From contig NZ_CP139421.1 in NCBI RefSeq assembly GCF_034119865.1, positions 3,224,001 to 3,288,000 of the forward strand: a stretch of DNA of 64,000 nt, written 5' to 3'. The notes under the pieces were generated by a model. It was given only the letters and a program-made list of their open reading frames with translations, had not been told where the DNA came from and ran no database searches. Positions 18,479 through 26,988 of this stretch are shown in pieces. A program made the position numbers and the translations under genes. Numbering within the stretch: the stretch's first letter is position 1; every line of letters begins with the position of its first letter. This DNA is from Algoriphagus sp. NG3. Lineage in GTDB: Bacteria; Bacteroidota; Bacteroidia; Cytophagales; Cyclobacteriaceae.

Positions 18479-18508
18479 TTGTCCTTCACAGGATATATTT
18501 TACCTTCG
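18479..18508 (+). promoter_or_regulatory. Candidate Bacteroidota promoter of the DUF4494 gene
   Basis: TTG at 18479-18481, a 19-bp spacer, and TACCTTCG at 18501-18508 fit the TTG-N19-TAnnTTTG pattern with one mismatch. The predicted transcript start would fall around 18513-18516, about 15 bases before the ATG at 18529. Confidence 0.5.
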
Positions 18509-18528
18509 AGGCTCAAACAGAAAGAATT

Positions 18529-19047
18529 ATGAGAACTTGGTTTTTGTGCAAAGTCAAATACGCTAAAGAAAACGAGCAGGGCTTACTGAAAAATATTTCT
18601 GAGCAATATCTAGTGGATGCTGTATCTTTTACTGAAGCAGAAGCCATTCTATATGATAGGCTTGCTTCCCAGATACGTGGGGATTTTCAGGTTACTGGCA
18701 TCAGTAAGAGCAATATTGTGGATGTTTTCTTTTATGAGGATGCCGATATATGGCATAAATGTAAAATCTCCTACATGGTCGCAGACGGAGAAAGTGGCAA
18801 AGAAAAGAAAGTAACCCAATATATGATTGTCACCGCGGGTGATGTCAAAGAAGCTTATGATAGAATCCAGGAAAGCTTAGGAAACATGTTGGTTAGTTTC
18901 CGGGTTCCTGATATCGTAGAAAGCCCTATCGTGGAGGTATTCCCATTTGAGAAAGACGAAGTAGCAGAACAGCTTCCGGAAGGAAATTTCAGGCCTGTAT
19001 CTGAAGTTAGTCAACCTGTATCTGAAGCTAGTCAAGACGAAGAATAG
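18529..19047 (+). CDS. DUF4494 domain-containing protein
   Basis: A 172-residue soluble protein recognised as DUF4494, a Bacteroidota-specific family of unknown function. The core (residues 1-125) starts TWFLCKVKYAKENEQG and contains VDAVSFTEAEAI and CKISYMVADGES, followed by an Asp/Glu-rich tail with a short direct repeat (PVSEVSQPVSEASQ). No catalytic motif is visible. It has its own promoter and is followed by a strong hairpin terminator, so it is a single-gene unit. Confidence 0.85.
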   Translation: MRTWFLCKVKYAKENEQGLLKNISEQYLVDAVSFTEAEAILYDRLASQIRGDFQVTGISKSNIVDVFFYEDADIWHKCKISYMVADGESGKEKKVTQYMIVTAGDVKEAYDRIQESLGNMLVSFRVPDIVESPIVEVFPFEKDEVAEQLPEGNFRPVSEVSQPVSEASQDEE

Positions 19048-19071
19048 TCTTCAATTTCCATCGAAGACAAT

Positions 19072-19103
19072 ACAAGAAAGGCCGAGATTTCGGCCTTTCT
19101 TGT
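19072..19103. terminator. Bidirectional hairpin terminator
   Basis: Perfect 14-bp arms (ACAAGAAAGGCCGA and its complement) separated by a four-base loop (GATT), lying between the convergent DUF4494 and DUF6515 genes. A-rich and T-rich sides serve both strands. Confidence 0.85.
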
Positions 19104-19120
19104 TCCTAAAAACGTGAATA

Positions 19121-20110
19121 TCAATCACCTTCTTCCACTTGTGCTATTTCGTAGGCATTTTCCCCATCTACTTGCACTGGCAGGTAATAGGTATCTCCGT
19201 ACTTTACATAAGTTTGATCCCCTACTTTCACTTCTTCTGCTCCTTCAGGTAGCTTATCCACAATAGCTCCGGCCGGAGGAGGCACTACGGTATATTCACC
19301 GTTTTCCATTTGATAATAGGTCCCGCCATAATAATAATTATTGACAGTAGGACTCACTTCTACAGTCTGGGCATCACTTGGTATTACTTCCACCGTAGCA
19401 CCCTGAGGAGCTTCCACCACTACATAGCCTCCATCAGACTCTTCATAAAACACCCCTTGGTCATAGTGGTATTGCTGGTTTTCCACTGAAACTATAATGG
19501 CAGTGGTAGCCAGGGTAGCTATGAAGAAACCCCAAGGATGCCACATAGGCCCCCAGTAGAATGGAGTATAGGGATGATAATAGTAAGGTCTAAAGCAAGA
19601 AAATCTATATCCACCCCATACATATGGAGGTCTCGGATATGGACGATATGGAGGTCTGTAACCTACATTTCGATTATTTCTTACGTTGATATTGTTTCTA
19701 TTATTGATATTGACATTTACATTCTTGCTGTTGTCAATATTTACCCTGTTACCTACATTCGTTCTGTTTCCGGAGTTATTCCCGATTTTATTATCCTTCA
19801 CACTTATAACCCTACTGTTATTAGCCGTCTTTTTAGTGACTCTGGAAGATCCTCCATTGAGTGTGGGTCTGGAACTTGAATTAGAGGCTTTGCTGACTGC
19901 AGGACGGCTACTAGGATGTCTAGTCTGGGCAGGCCGGGAAGCTGTCCTGTTAGCCATATGAGAGGGGGATTGTCGGGTTGTGGTAGGCCTGGCTCCTCCA
20001 TGCCCTGCCGCTGCTCCTCTCATTCTTTGAGCTTCGGCCATTTCTGGTAAAAAAAGCATCGCCAGTAGCCCTAGCGACAATGTTAACAGTTGTTTCTTAT
20101 AAGCTTTCAT
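19121..20110 (-). CDS. Exported DUF6515-family protein with Asn/Arg-rich linker
   Basis: A 329-residue exported protein. A signal peptide (LLTLSLGLLAMLFLPEMAEA) precedes a Ser/Thr/Arg-rich region and a low-complexity Asn/Arg/Val stretch (NVNINNRNNINVRNNRNVG), then a Pro/Tyr-rich segment with one hydrophobic helix (FFIATLATTAIIVSV). The C-terminus has two related beta units, each with the pattern YYY...G-x-YY...VVxxPxGAxVxxxPxxA, as in DUF6515. The function is unknown; surface or periplasmic location is likely. Transcribed in the same direction as the DUF2092 gene 137 bp upstream and possibly read with it. Confidence 0.75.
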   Translation of the reverse strand: MKAYKKQLLTLSLGLLAMLFLPEMAEAQRMRGAAAGHGGARPTTTRQSPSHMANRTASRPAQTRHPSSRPAVSKASNSSSRPTLNGGSSRVTKKTANNSRVISVKDNKIGNNSGNRTNVGNRVNIDNSKNVNVNINNRNNINVRNNRNVGYRPPYRPYPRPPYVWGGYRFSCFRPYYYHPYTPFYWGPMWHPWGFFIATLATTAIIVSVENQQYHYDQGVFYEESDGGYVVVEAPQGATVEVIPSDAQTVEVSPTVNNYYYGGTYYQMENGEYTVVPPPAGAIVDKLPEGAEEVKVGDQTYVKYGDTYYLPVQVDGENAYEIAQVEEGD

Positions 20111-20247
20111 TTTTTTATGATTTTATCAGTGGTCATATCTGTATAGATTTTATTTGGGAAAAATTCGGTGATCCCTATCGCCTGTCTGCTATATGTGACA
20201 TGCCGGCCTCCTTTAGACAGGATAGAGCCCATGTAACTATTAAATCA

Positions 20248-20985
20248 TTAGTCCTTATCTTTAGATATCCATGTAATCTGCCTTGCTCCAGGAGGTGGCA
20301 AAAATTCAAACATTGATACAGGATAAGCACTGTTTAGCTCCCACCCCGAAAAATCAGTTTCATGTTGCCTAGATTGGATACCATCCAGATACGTGATTAA
20401 AGACTTCATAGGCAAGTAGTACCCATCATCTGAAATCCAAAATTGAATGGTGACATTCTCATTAGCAGCACCAATATGAAACACTCGCTCTCCATTAAGG
20501 TGAGTAACTCCCAAAAACTCAATGTAATCCATCTCTTCTACGAAGTCCCTAGAAAATGTAGGATAAAATATGTCCGCAGTGGTAAGCTCCACTCCCAGAT
20601 CCTGATACAACCAATCTATAGTTTCTATAAGATTGTCCGGAGCATCTGCCACGGTGTAGATATTATTCTCAAAAGAATAATAAATAACCTGAGATCCATT
20701 ATAGGTATACAAATCTTCCTTCTTCTCCCCGGAAACCCGCACAGAGAATTTATCCGGACCTACAAATCTAACTTTGCTAGAACTGAATTCTTTGATAAAA
20801 AAATTATCAGTATATGCCACATCCTTAGCCACCTTAGAGGTAAATCCCACAGCGCTTAAATCACCGAAAACAGCCCCCATCTTATCCAAGATCATCAATG
20901 CCGTGGTGTCAATTTTCGTTTCTTGTGCCTGCGAAAAATGACTCGCAACGCCCAGCAATCCTACTAACCAAATTTTTTTGATCAT
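20248..20985 (-). CDS. DUF2092 exported protein
   Basis: A 246-residue periplasmic protein. The ATG at 20985 places a clean signal peptide (MIKKIWLVGLLGVASHFSQAQ) at the N-terminus; the frame extends 14 codons further upstream, which I regard as leader. The body (ALMILDKMGAVFGDLSAVGF ... VRVSGEKKEDLYTYNGSQV ... ISDDGYYLPMKSLITYL) is the DUF2092 fold, a LolA/LolB-like half barrel that may hold lipid. No enzyme motif is visible. It lies upstream of the DUF6515 gene on the same strand. Confidence 0.8.
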   Translation of the reverse strand: MIKKIWLVGLLGVASHFSQAQETKIDTTALMILDKMGAVFGDLSAVGFTSKVAKDVAYTDNFFIKEFSSSKVRFVGPDKFSVRVSGEKKEDLYTYNGSQVIYYSFENNIYTVADAPDNLIETIDWLYQDLGVELTTADIFYPTFSRDFVEEMDYIEFLGVTHLNGERVFHIGAANENVTIQFWISDDGYYLPMKSLITYLDGIQSRQHETDFSGWELNSAYPVSMFEFLPPPGARQITWISKDKD

Positions 20986-21220
20986 AAATCCTAAAGTTTG
21001 ATTGAAAACAATAACTAAATATAACAAAAAGGATATACAATTGGGATCTACAAGGAAATTTACCTCATAGGATTTTAAATAAAGACTTAATGCTTTAGGC
21101 TTCTTGGGATGGAAAAAAAATTAAAAACTTATACACCGAATACTTAGACAATTAAGTAGTCACACCCACCTCTTAATAGAAAAAAGTAATTCCAATAATA
21201 ATTTATATTTTTTAAATAAA

Positions 21221-21247
21221 TTTTATTGTATTTTAAATACAATAAAA
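21221..21247. promoter_or_regulatory. Perfect 13-bp-arm AT palindrome upstream of the PAS gene
   Basis: TTTTATTGTATTT and its exact complement flank a single central T. It ends 23 bp before the PAS-gene ATG, so it sits in the promoter region and looks like an operator. The 15-base core TGTATTTTAAATACA recurs exactly at 37861-37875 in front of the polysaccharide operon. Confidence 0.55.
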
Positions 21248-21270
21248 AGAAGTTTGATTAGCTTTGAGCC

Positions 21271-22332
21271 ATGGATAATTATGATGCTATTCAGGCCTTA
21301 AGTCATCTTGGAGTTGTATCCGAATATTTCCTTCAGGTGACATTGGATAAATCTGGACGTGTCATCTCATCTGATTCTGGCCTAGGACCTATTCCCACTT
21401 TCTATGATCACAAAGAAAAGCCTAAATATTTTACCGACTGCTTTGCAGCAGCTAACTGGGGAAAGTACGAAAGCCAGAGAATGAAGGCCTGGAAGAACTC
21501 CCATCAATCCTTTACTGTCGATCTTCAAAAAATAGCCCATCCGCAAGGAGAATTAATGGATACCAGATGGGAGTTTTTTTTTATAACAGAAGACTTTGGT
21601 ACATGTATGGGAATAGGCCACCCCGTCACACAGCCCCTGCCCTACAATCTGGGACTAGGAGATTTTTTTGACAGTACTTCCAAAGAGGGAAAGGAAATTA
21701 TCGACAGCATACTAGAAAACAAGCTCCTTGGTTTCTGGGAATTTGACCTAACTAAAAAAGGAGATACAATAAGCCAGGGCTTAGGACAAATGCTCGGCTA
21801 CACCCATGATGAGCTTGCTGCTGCAACACCAATTTCCTGGCAGAAACATATACATGTAGATGATTTCCCTTTCCTATTGCAAGACCTGAGAAGCCACTTT
21901 AAGACTACAGGAAACATCCCTTTCAAAAAAGAGTTCAGGATAAATCAAAAGAACAACCAAACGATCTGGGCTTTGGGATTCGGCAAAACGATAGAATGGT
22001 CAGCCACAGGACATCCTACTAAAGTACTTGGATGTATCCTGGATATATCGGACCGAAAAAAGCAAGAAATATGGCTAAAAGAACATCATTACTTTTTGAA
22101 AGAACTTGCCTTTGAGCAGTCCCATACACTAAGAGCCCGAGTGGCCAATATTCTGGGTATTCTAGAAATCATGGATAGTGAACCTCAAAACGATGAATCC
22201 AAGCGGCTGTTGAAGTTGATCAAGAATGAAACTATGTTATTGGACCAATCTCTCAAGAAAAGCATCAGAGAATCTGTTCAGAAAAACAAATCACTGGAAA
22301 GCAATCTAGTAGGTGAGGAAGAAACTGAATAA
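21271..22332 (+). CDS. PAS-domain protein with orphan histidine-kinase dimerisation helix
   Basis: A 353-residue cytosolic sensor-like protein. The first 145 residues form a divergent PAS-like region, followed by a clear PAS/PAC domain (about 145-270; LGFWEFDLTKKGDT ... HVDDFPFLLQDLRSHF ... ILDISDRKKQE). After it comes one helix with an H-box-like segment, His285 in FEQSHTLRARVANILGIL, and a second helix, but no HATPase domain. Such proteins are common in Cytophagales and may act by dimerisation rather than phosphorylation. The gene stands alone with an AT palindrome in its promoter region. Confidence 0.8.
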   Translation: MDNYDAIQALSHLGVVSEYFLQVTLDKSGRVISSDSGLGPIPTFYDHKEKPKYFTDCFAAANWGKYESQRMKAWKNSHQSFTVDLQKIAHPQGELMDTRWEFFFITEDFGTCMGIGHPVTQPLPYNLGLGDFFDSTSKEGKEIIDSILENKLLGFWEFDLTKKGDTISQGLGQMLGYTHDELAAATPISWQKHIHVDDFPFLLQDLRSHFKTTGNIPFKKEFRINQKNNQTIWALGFGKTIEWSATGHPTKVLGCILDISDRKKQEIWLKEHHYFLKELAFEQSHTLRARVANILGILEIMDSEPQNDESKRLLKLIKNETMLLDQSLKKSIRESVQKNKSLESNLVGEEETE

Positions 22333-22389
22333 CGCTAATGCTCAAACATCCTGTCTAAAGCCTCCTCATTTTCCACCTAGCCTTCAGGT

Positions 22390-22411
22390 AGCCCCAAATC
22401 ACTTTGGGGCT
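22390..22411 (+). terminator. Hairpin terminator after the PAS gene
   Basis: AGCCCCAAA and TTTGGGGCT form a perfect 9-bp stem with a TCAC loop; a T run follows at 22417-22423. It touches the stop codon of the convergent SDR gene. Confidence 0.7.
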
Positions 22412-23283
22412 CATGCTTTTTTTCCTCTGGAGGCCTCCATCATATCCCACATAGCTTCAGGGATCTGATCCAGGTTATTGAACTCACCTGCTCCTTTTAG
22501 CCACTCTCCACCATCTATGGTCATCACTTCCCCATTGACAAAGGATGAATAATCCGACACAAGATAAGCAGCTAGGTTAGCAAGCTCCTGGTGTTCTCCT
22601 ACTCTTCCAACTGGTATTTTTTTAGCCGGATCAAATTTTTTGACCATATCCCCGGGCAACAACCTACTCCAGGCTCCTTCGGTCGGGAACGGCCCCGGTG
22701 CTATAGCATTGGAGCGGATACCGTATTTAGCCCATTCCACAGCCAAGGAACGGGTCAATGCCAGAACTCCCGCTTTGGCAGCAGCGGAGGGCACCACATA
22801 ACCTGATCCTGTCCACGCATAAGTAGTTACAATATTCAGGAATATCCCAGCCTGTTTTTGTGCAATCCAGTGCTTACCTGCAGTAAGGGTGACCTGAGAG
22901 GCCCCCTTCAGGACAATATCCAGAATGGTGTTAAAAGCATTTGTAGAAAGACGTTCAGTAGGACTTATGAAATTTCCGGCGGCATTGTTTAATACGACAT
23001 GGATTTGTCCCAGCTGCCCTATTGCAGCCTTCCACATAGCTTCCACCTCATCGATCTCCCTTACATCACACGCCAAGGGAATTACATTTCCCCCATTTTC
23101 ATCCATCATTTTCTTGGCTGTTTCTTCCAGCACATCCAGCTTGCGGGAAGTAATCACCAGGTTGGCTCCCAACTGCAAGAAATAAGCCCCCATTGATCTC
23201 CCAAGTCCTGTCCCACCTCCGGTTACCAATATATTTTTCCCTTTGAGTGCTCCAGGCTTAAGCATTCCTTCTGCTAAAATCAT
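22411..23283 (-). CDS. SDR oxidoreductase, 2,4-dienoyl-CoA reductase-like
   Basis: A 290-residue classical-fold SDR. The cofactor motif is TGGGTGLG at residues 21-28, and NNAAGNFISPTERLS follows. The catalytic pair follows the mitochondrial DECR pattern rather than YxxxK: Tyr155 in TTYAWTGSGY and Lys170 in VPSAAAK, spaced by 15. DECR reduces 2,4-dienoyl-CoA with NADPH in unsaturated fatty-acid oxidation, and this spacing makes that assignment better than generic SDR. The C-terminus (VNGEVMTIDGGEWLKGAGEF) also matches. An internal ATG at 23265 is an alternative start. Divergent from the lipoprotein gene at 23380. Confidence 0.87.
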   Translation of the reverse strand: MILAEGMLKPGALKGKNILVTGGGTGLGRSMGAYFLQLGANLVITSRKLDVLEETAKKMMDENGGNVIPLACDVREIDEVEAMWKAAIGQLGQIHVVLNNAAGNFISPTERLSTNAFNTILDIVLKGASQVTLTAGKHWIAQKQAGIFLNIVTTYAWTGSGYVVPSAAAKAGVLALTRSLAVEWAKYGIRSNAIAPGPFPTEGAWSRLLPGDMVKKFDPAKKIPVGRVGEHQELANLAAYLVSDYSSFVNGEVMTIDGGEWLKGAGEFNNLDQIPEAMWDMMEASRGKKA

Positions 23284-23379
23284 AAATTTGTGGTTTATCG
23301 TAGATCTCTAAGATAGGGATTTCGGCTTGGTAATTGAAGTAAGAAAAGGCATCCAACTTTAATTTTTAACAGTCACCCC

Positions 23380-24246
23380 ATGAGAAAATTAATTCTTTCA
23401 ATTATTTGTCTGATAACGCTCCTCGTTAGCTGCAAAGAAGACGAAGACAAAGTAATCCACACAGATCTCCCTGCTGAAGCGGATCAGTTGTTTGGCATAT
23501 CGCAGAATTGGAACGAGAGCCTGTATTTTGCGATGTTGCAATGGGAGGACTATATCCAAATGGACTCATTGGGATTGCCTGGGTGCCCTGATATCATATT
23601 GGACAGTATTACAAAAGAAGTCACCTTGGATTTTGTCTCCAGCACGGAATGCATCCAATCGGGTCAGTACACCCGAAGCGGAAAGTTGATTATCAAATAC
23701 GATACAAGTAAGCTGTATTCTGATAAAAAATGGTCTGTGGAATATGCAGATTATAAGTTTGACAATAAATCCCTGGACGGTATACGATATTATTCGAATA
23801 CAGATTCTGTACACGTTTCTGAAGAATTCACAGACCTGATTGAAAGGACTGAAAATGGTTTAAGCACAGAATTTTCAGGAAAATACCATCATACAATATC
23901 AACAGTCATCGATTCATTAGCTGCTGATTCACTTTATTCAGACAGTCTAACATATCGTCCTAAATTAACAAGTTTCTCTTCTATCGGTAGAATTTCTGGA
24001 GTAAATGCCGTAGGACGGGATATCGAAATCACTATGGACACCCCTATTATCCATTTGGTAGAATGTTATGAGCAAAATGAAATTCTTCCGTCCATAGCAA
24101 AAGAAAGCTGGATAGTATCGAGGGGAGGGACTTCATGGGTCACTTACTCTGTGCAATATGAACAACTAACAGAGGCATGTCAGGTCACAGCGATCGCCAC
24201 TTTGCCGGACGGAAAACAATTATTATTAAATCCTGCTGAGGAATAA
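23380..24246 (+). CDS. Hypothetical lipoprotein
   Basis: A 288-residue lipoprotein with signal peptide and lipobox (LITLLVSC, Cys18) followed by KEDEDK, an acidic +2 region that in Bacteroidota often goes with surface export. The rest is beta-rich with many short acidic turns (ADSLYSDSLTYRP) and cysteines at GLPGCPD, STECIQSG and EACQVTA that may pair. I recognise no domain. It is a single-gene unit with a terminator shared with the convergent ahcY gene. Confidence 0.7.
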   Translation: MRKLILSIICLITLLVSCKEDEDKVIHTDLPAEADQLFGISQNWNESLYFAMLQWEDYIQMDSLGLPGCPDIILDSITKEVTLDFVSSTECIQSGQYTRSGKLIIKYDTSKLYSDKKWSVEYADYKFDNKSLDGIRYYSNTDSVHVSEEFTDLIERTENGLSTEFSGKYHHTISTVIDSLAADSLYSDSLTYRPKLTSFSSIGRISGVNAVGRDIEITMDTPIIHLVECYEQNEILPSIAKESWIVSRGGTSWVTYSVQYEQLTEACQVTAIATLPDGKQLLLNPAEE

Positions 24247-24312
24247 ACAGGAAAGCTCAGTTAAATTTCCTTGCCTGCCTACAATGGTCTTTGGAAGACA
24301 ACCTATAAAAAA

Positions 24313-24335
24313 AGCCCCGGTGGATCACCAGGGCT
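24313..24335. terminator. Bidirectional hairpin terminator
   Basis: AGCCCCGGTG pairs with the complementary strand segment CACCAGGGCT around a short loop, with one mismatch in a ten-base stem; A run upstream and T run downstream. It lies between the convergent lipoprotein and ahcY genes. Confidence 0.7.
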
Positions 24336-24352
24336 TTCTTGATATTTAATTA

Positions 24353-25672
24353 TTAGTATCTGTAATAGTCAGGTTTGAATGGGCCTTCTACAGTTACTCC
24401 AATGTATTCAGCTTGATCCTGGGACAACACTTCCAGTTCCACACCCAGTTTGGCTAAGTGCAAAGCCGCAACTTTCTCGTCCAGGTGCTTAGGCAATACA
24501 TACACGCCAGGTTGGTACTGGTCAGTATTGTTCCAGAGCTCGAGTTGTGCCAAAGTTTGGTTAGTAAATGAGTTGGACATCACGAAAGACGGGTGTCCAG
24601 TGGCACAGCCCAAGTTCACCAATCGGCCCTCTGCCAATACGATGATCTCATTTCCATCTATATTATAGAGATCCACTTGAGGTTTGATCTCAACTTTAGT
24701 ATTACCATAAGTTCCGTTTAGCCAAGCCATGTCTATTTCATTGTCGAAGTGACCGATGTTACAGACGATAGTCTTGTCTCTCATGGATCTGAAGTGCTCC
24801 TCCGTGATGATATTTTTATTGCCGGTAGCTGTTACTACAATATCAGCTTCCTTCACCGCATCAGTCATTTTCTTCACAGCAAAGCCGTCCATAGCGGCCT
24901 GAAGCGCACAGATTGGATCGATTTCAGTGACTATAACCCTAGCCCCAGCTCCTCTCAATGAGGCAGCCGAACCTTTGCCCACATCACCGTATCCTCCTAC
25001 TACAGCCACTTTACCGGCCATCATTACGTCAGTGGCTCTTCTGATAGCATCTACCAATGATTCCTTACAGCCGTATTTATTATCGAATTTTGACTTCGTC
25101 ACCGAATCATTCACATTGATAGCAGGCATAGGAAGTGTGCCATTTTTCATTCTTTCATAAAGTCTGTGAACCCCCGTTGTAGTCTCTTCCGACAGACCTT
25201 TGATCCCGGCAACCAATTCCGGATATTGATCCAAAACCATATTAGTTAGGTCACCACCATCATCTAGGATCATATTCAAAGGCTTCCTATCTTCCCCAAA
25301 AAACAAGGTCTGCTCGATACACCAGTCAAAATCTTTCTCATTCAATCCCTTCCAGGCATAAACTGATATACCGGCTGCGGCTATAGCAGCCGCAGCATGA
25401 TCCTGGGTAGAAAAAATATTACAAGATGACCAAGTAACCTCTGCACCCAAAGCGACCAAGGTTTCGATCAAAACGGCCGTCTGTATAGTCATGTGAAGGC
25501 ACCCTGCGATTCTTGCACCTTTAAGTGGCTGAGAAGATCCGTACTCTTCTCTTAAAGCCATCAAACCAGGCATTTCCGATTCAGCCAGTTTGATTTCTTT
25601 TCTACCCCACTCTGCCAAGGATATATCTTTAACCTTGTATTGAATAAATTTTTCAGATTTAGTTTCTGACAT
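24353..25672 (-). CDS. ahcY: Adenosylhomocysteinase
   Basis: A 439-residue NAD-dependent enzyme splitting S-adenosylhomocysteine into adenosine and homocysteine in the methyl cycle. Recognised by [28 protein letters not shown], the NAD motif [20 protein letters not shown] and the C-terminal [11 protein letters not shown]. The frame runs 27 codons further upstream (to 25753), but a perfect promoter element (TACCTTTG on the minus strand, 25714-25721) lies inside that extension, so the ATG at 25672 ([14 protein letters not shown]) is the start. Length matches the family. Neighbouring birA is 82 bp upstream on the same strand. Confidence 0.97.
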   Translation of the reverse strand: MSETKSEKFIQYKVKDISLAEWGRKEIKLAESEMPGLMALREEYGSSQPLKGARIAGCLHMTIQTAVLIETLVALGAEVTWSSCNIFSTQDHAAAAIAAAGISVYAWKGLNEKDFDWCIEQTLFFGEDRKPLNMILDDGGDLTNMVLDQYPELVAGIKGLSEETTTGVHRLYERMKNGTLPMPAINVNDSVTKSKFDNKYGCKESLVDAIRRATDVMMAGKVAVVGGYGDVGKGSAASLRGAGARVIVTEIDPICALQAAMDGFAVKKMTDAVKEADIVVTATGNKNIITEEHFRSMRDKTIVCNIGHFDNEIDMAWLNGTYGNTKVEIKPQVDLYNIDGNEIIVLAEGRLVNLGCATGHPSFVMSNSFTNQTLAQLELWNNTDQYQPGVYVLPKHLDEKVAALHLAKLGVELEVLSQDQAEYIGVTVEGPFKPDYYRY

Positions 25673-25713
25673 AATATTGATAGTTAACGTATTAATTTCA
25701 CTAAAAACTTGCG

Positions 25714-25721
25714 CAAAGGTA
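25714..25721 (-). promoter_or_regulatory. Promoter -7 element of ahcY
   Basis: Read on the minus strand the sequence is TACCTTTG, an exact match to the Bacteroidota TAnnTTTG element, 41 bp from the ahcY ATG. The -33 region is only TTTA. It fixes the ahcY start downstream of the long-frame start. Confidence 0.55.
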
Positions 25722-25754
25722 CCGTTTAAAGTTTGGAATTTAAAATTGGCCATA

Positions 25755-26513
25755 TTACAGAAATGTCACCTCTTTCATCCCGAAGGCGACATTTTCCCCA
25801 TTTGTCAATTTCATTTCAAGCTTTCCTTCCGTAGTAATTCCAACAATTTTTCCCGAAAATTGTTCTCCTTCGGCTAAATAAGAAGCCCAGTCATCTCTTC
25901 TATACAAGTAATGGATATATTCGGATTTAATTTCATCAAATTTCCCTTTTTTTAGCTGTATATAGCCCAGTTCCATCTGTTTGACCAACAATCGAAACAA
26001 TTCCTTCAGGTCAAACCGACTTCCGGTAATCGAATGAAGGGATGCGGCATGACTTGTTCCAAAATGAAGTTGGTTTATATTGATACCTACGCCCACAATG
26101 GAATATTCCCATTCTTTTCCAGAAAAAGTGTTTTCAATCAATATTCCACCTATTTTCCCATATCCTGGAACAATGAGATCATTGGGCCATTTGACTTCCA
26201 AATGCGGTAGATAATCCCCAAGAAGCTTCCTAATACTGTTAGAAACAGCCATGTTGAGGTAAAATTGCTCTGAAATGTCCACAAAACCTGGACTCAGCAC
26301 CAAAGAAAAAGTGAGGTTTTGTCCCGGCTCCGACTCCCACACATTTCCCCGTTGTCCCCTCCCTTTAGTCTGCTGGTTACAGATGACGACACTCCCTTCT
26401 TTAGCTTTCCCTAGCCTGACCAGATGCAAGGCATTGTCATTAGTGGAATGACACTCTGGCAGAAAATGTACATCTTTCCCTAAAAAAATCGTATTGGCAA
26501 GAATTTTATACAT
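25755..26513 (-). CDS. birA: Biotin--[acetyl-CoA-carboxylase] ligase (class I, no HTH)
   Basis: A 252-residue enzyme that activates biotin to biotinyl-AMP and attaches it to the carrier lysine of acetyl-CoA carboxylase. Motifs are [26 protein letters not shown] (adenylate loop), VKWPNDL and [12 protein letters not shown], with the small C-terminal SH3-like domain ([20 protein letters not shown]). There is no N-terminal DNA-binding domain, so it is not a BirA repressor. The ATG at 26513 gives [12 protein letters not shown], the common family start; an ATG five codons earlier (26528) is possible. Divergent from rsfS. Confidence 0.93.
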   Translation of the reverse strand: MYKILANTIFLGKDVHFLPECHSTNDNALHLVRLGKAKEGSVVICNQQTKGRGQRGNVWESEPGQNLTFSLVLSPGFVDISEQFYLNMAVSNSIRKLLGDYLPHLEVKWPNDLIVPGYGKIGGILIENTFSGKEWEYSIVGVGININQLHFGTSHAASLHSITGSRFDLKELFRLLVKQMELGYIQLKKGKFDEIKSEYIHYLYRRDDWASYLAEGEQFSGKIVGITTEGKLEMKLTNGENVAFGMKEVTFL

Positions 26514-26567
26514 AAATTTTAAATTCACTGAAAATGGATATTTTTATCCATCGCATTACAAAATTAA

Positions 26568-26924
26568 ATGAATAATATGACAGCAGAAGAGCTGAGCAAA
26601 GTAATCATTAAAGGAATGGAGGAAAAAAAAGCTTCTGACATTGTCTTGATGGATTTACGACATATAAAAAACACAGTCACGGATTTTTTTGTTATTTGCT
26701 CAGGAAATTCGGATTCTCAACTTGATGCCATCGCAGATTCAATAGAAGAGGAAGTGATTAAAACAGGGGAAGGAAACCCATGGAAAAGCGAAGGAAAAAG
26801 TGGCAGACAGTGGATTTTAGTAGATTATGTGAACGTTGTAGCACATATTTTCCTTAAAGATAAAAGAGCATTTTATGGATTGGAAGACCTTTGGGGAGAC
26901 GCTAAAGTCACCAGGGTTGGATAA
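26568..26924 (+). CDS. rsfS: Ribosome silencing factor RsfS
   Basis: A 118-residue protein of the RsfS/Iojap family, which binds ribosomal protein uL14 and blocks subunit joining during starvation. Family segments: KASDIVLMDLRHIKNTVTDF, FVICSGNSDSQLDAIADSI, GRQWILVDYVNVVAHIFLKD and RAFYGLEDLWGDAK. Full length. It lies directly upstream of ftsH (64 bp), an arrangement common in Bacteroidota, and is divergent from birA. Confidence 0.95.
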   Translation: MNNMTAEELSKVIIKGMEEKKASDIVLMDLRHIKNTVTDFFVICSGNSDSQLDAIADSIEEEVIKTGEGNPWKSEGKSGRQWILVDYVNVVAHIFLKDKRAFYGLEDLWGDAKVTRVG

Positions 26925-26926
26925 AT

Positions 26927-26949
26927 GAGTCAAACTTTCGGCTTGACTC
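26927..26949 (+). terminator. Weak stem-loop between rsfS and ftsH
   Basis: GAGTCAA and TTGACTC form a 7-bp stem with a 9-base loop. No T run follows, so it may be an RNA-stability or attenuator hairpin instead of a terminator. Confidence 0.3.
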
Positions 26950-26988
26950 TCCGTTAACGATAAGTTTATGAAATTACCTTAATAAGAA

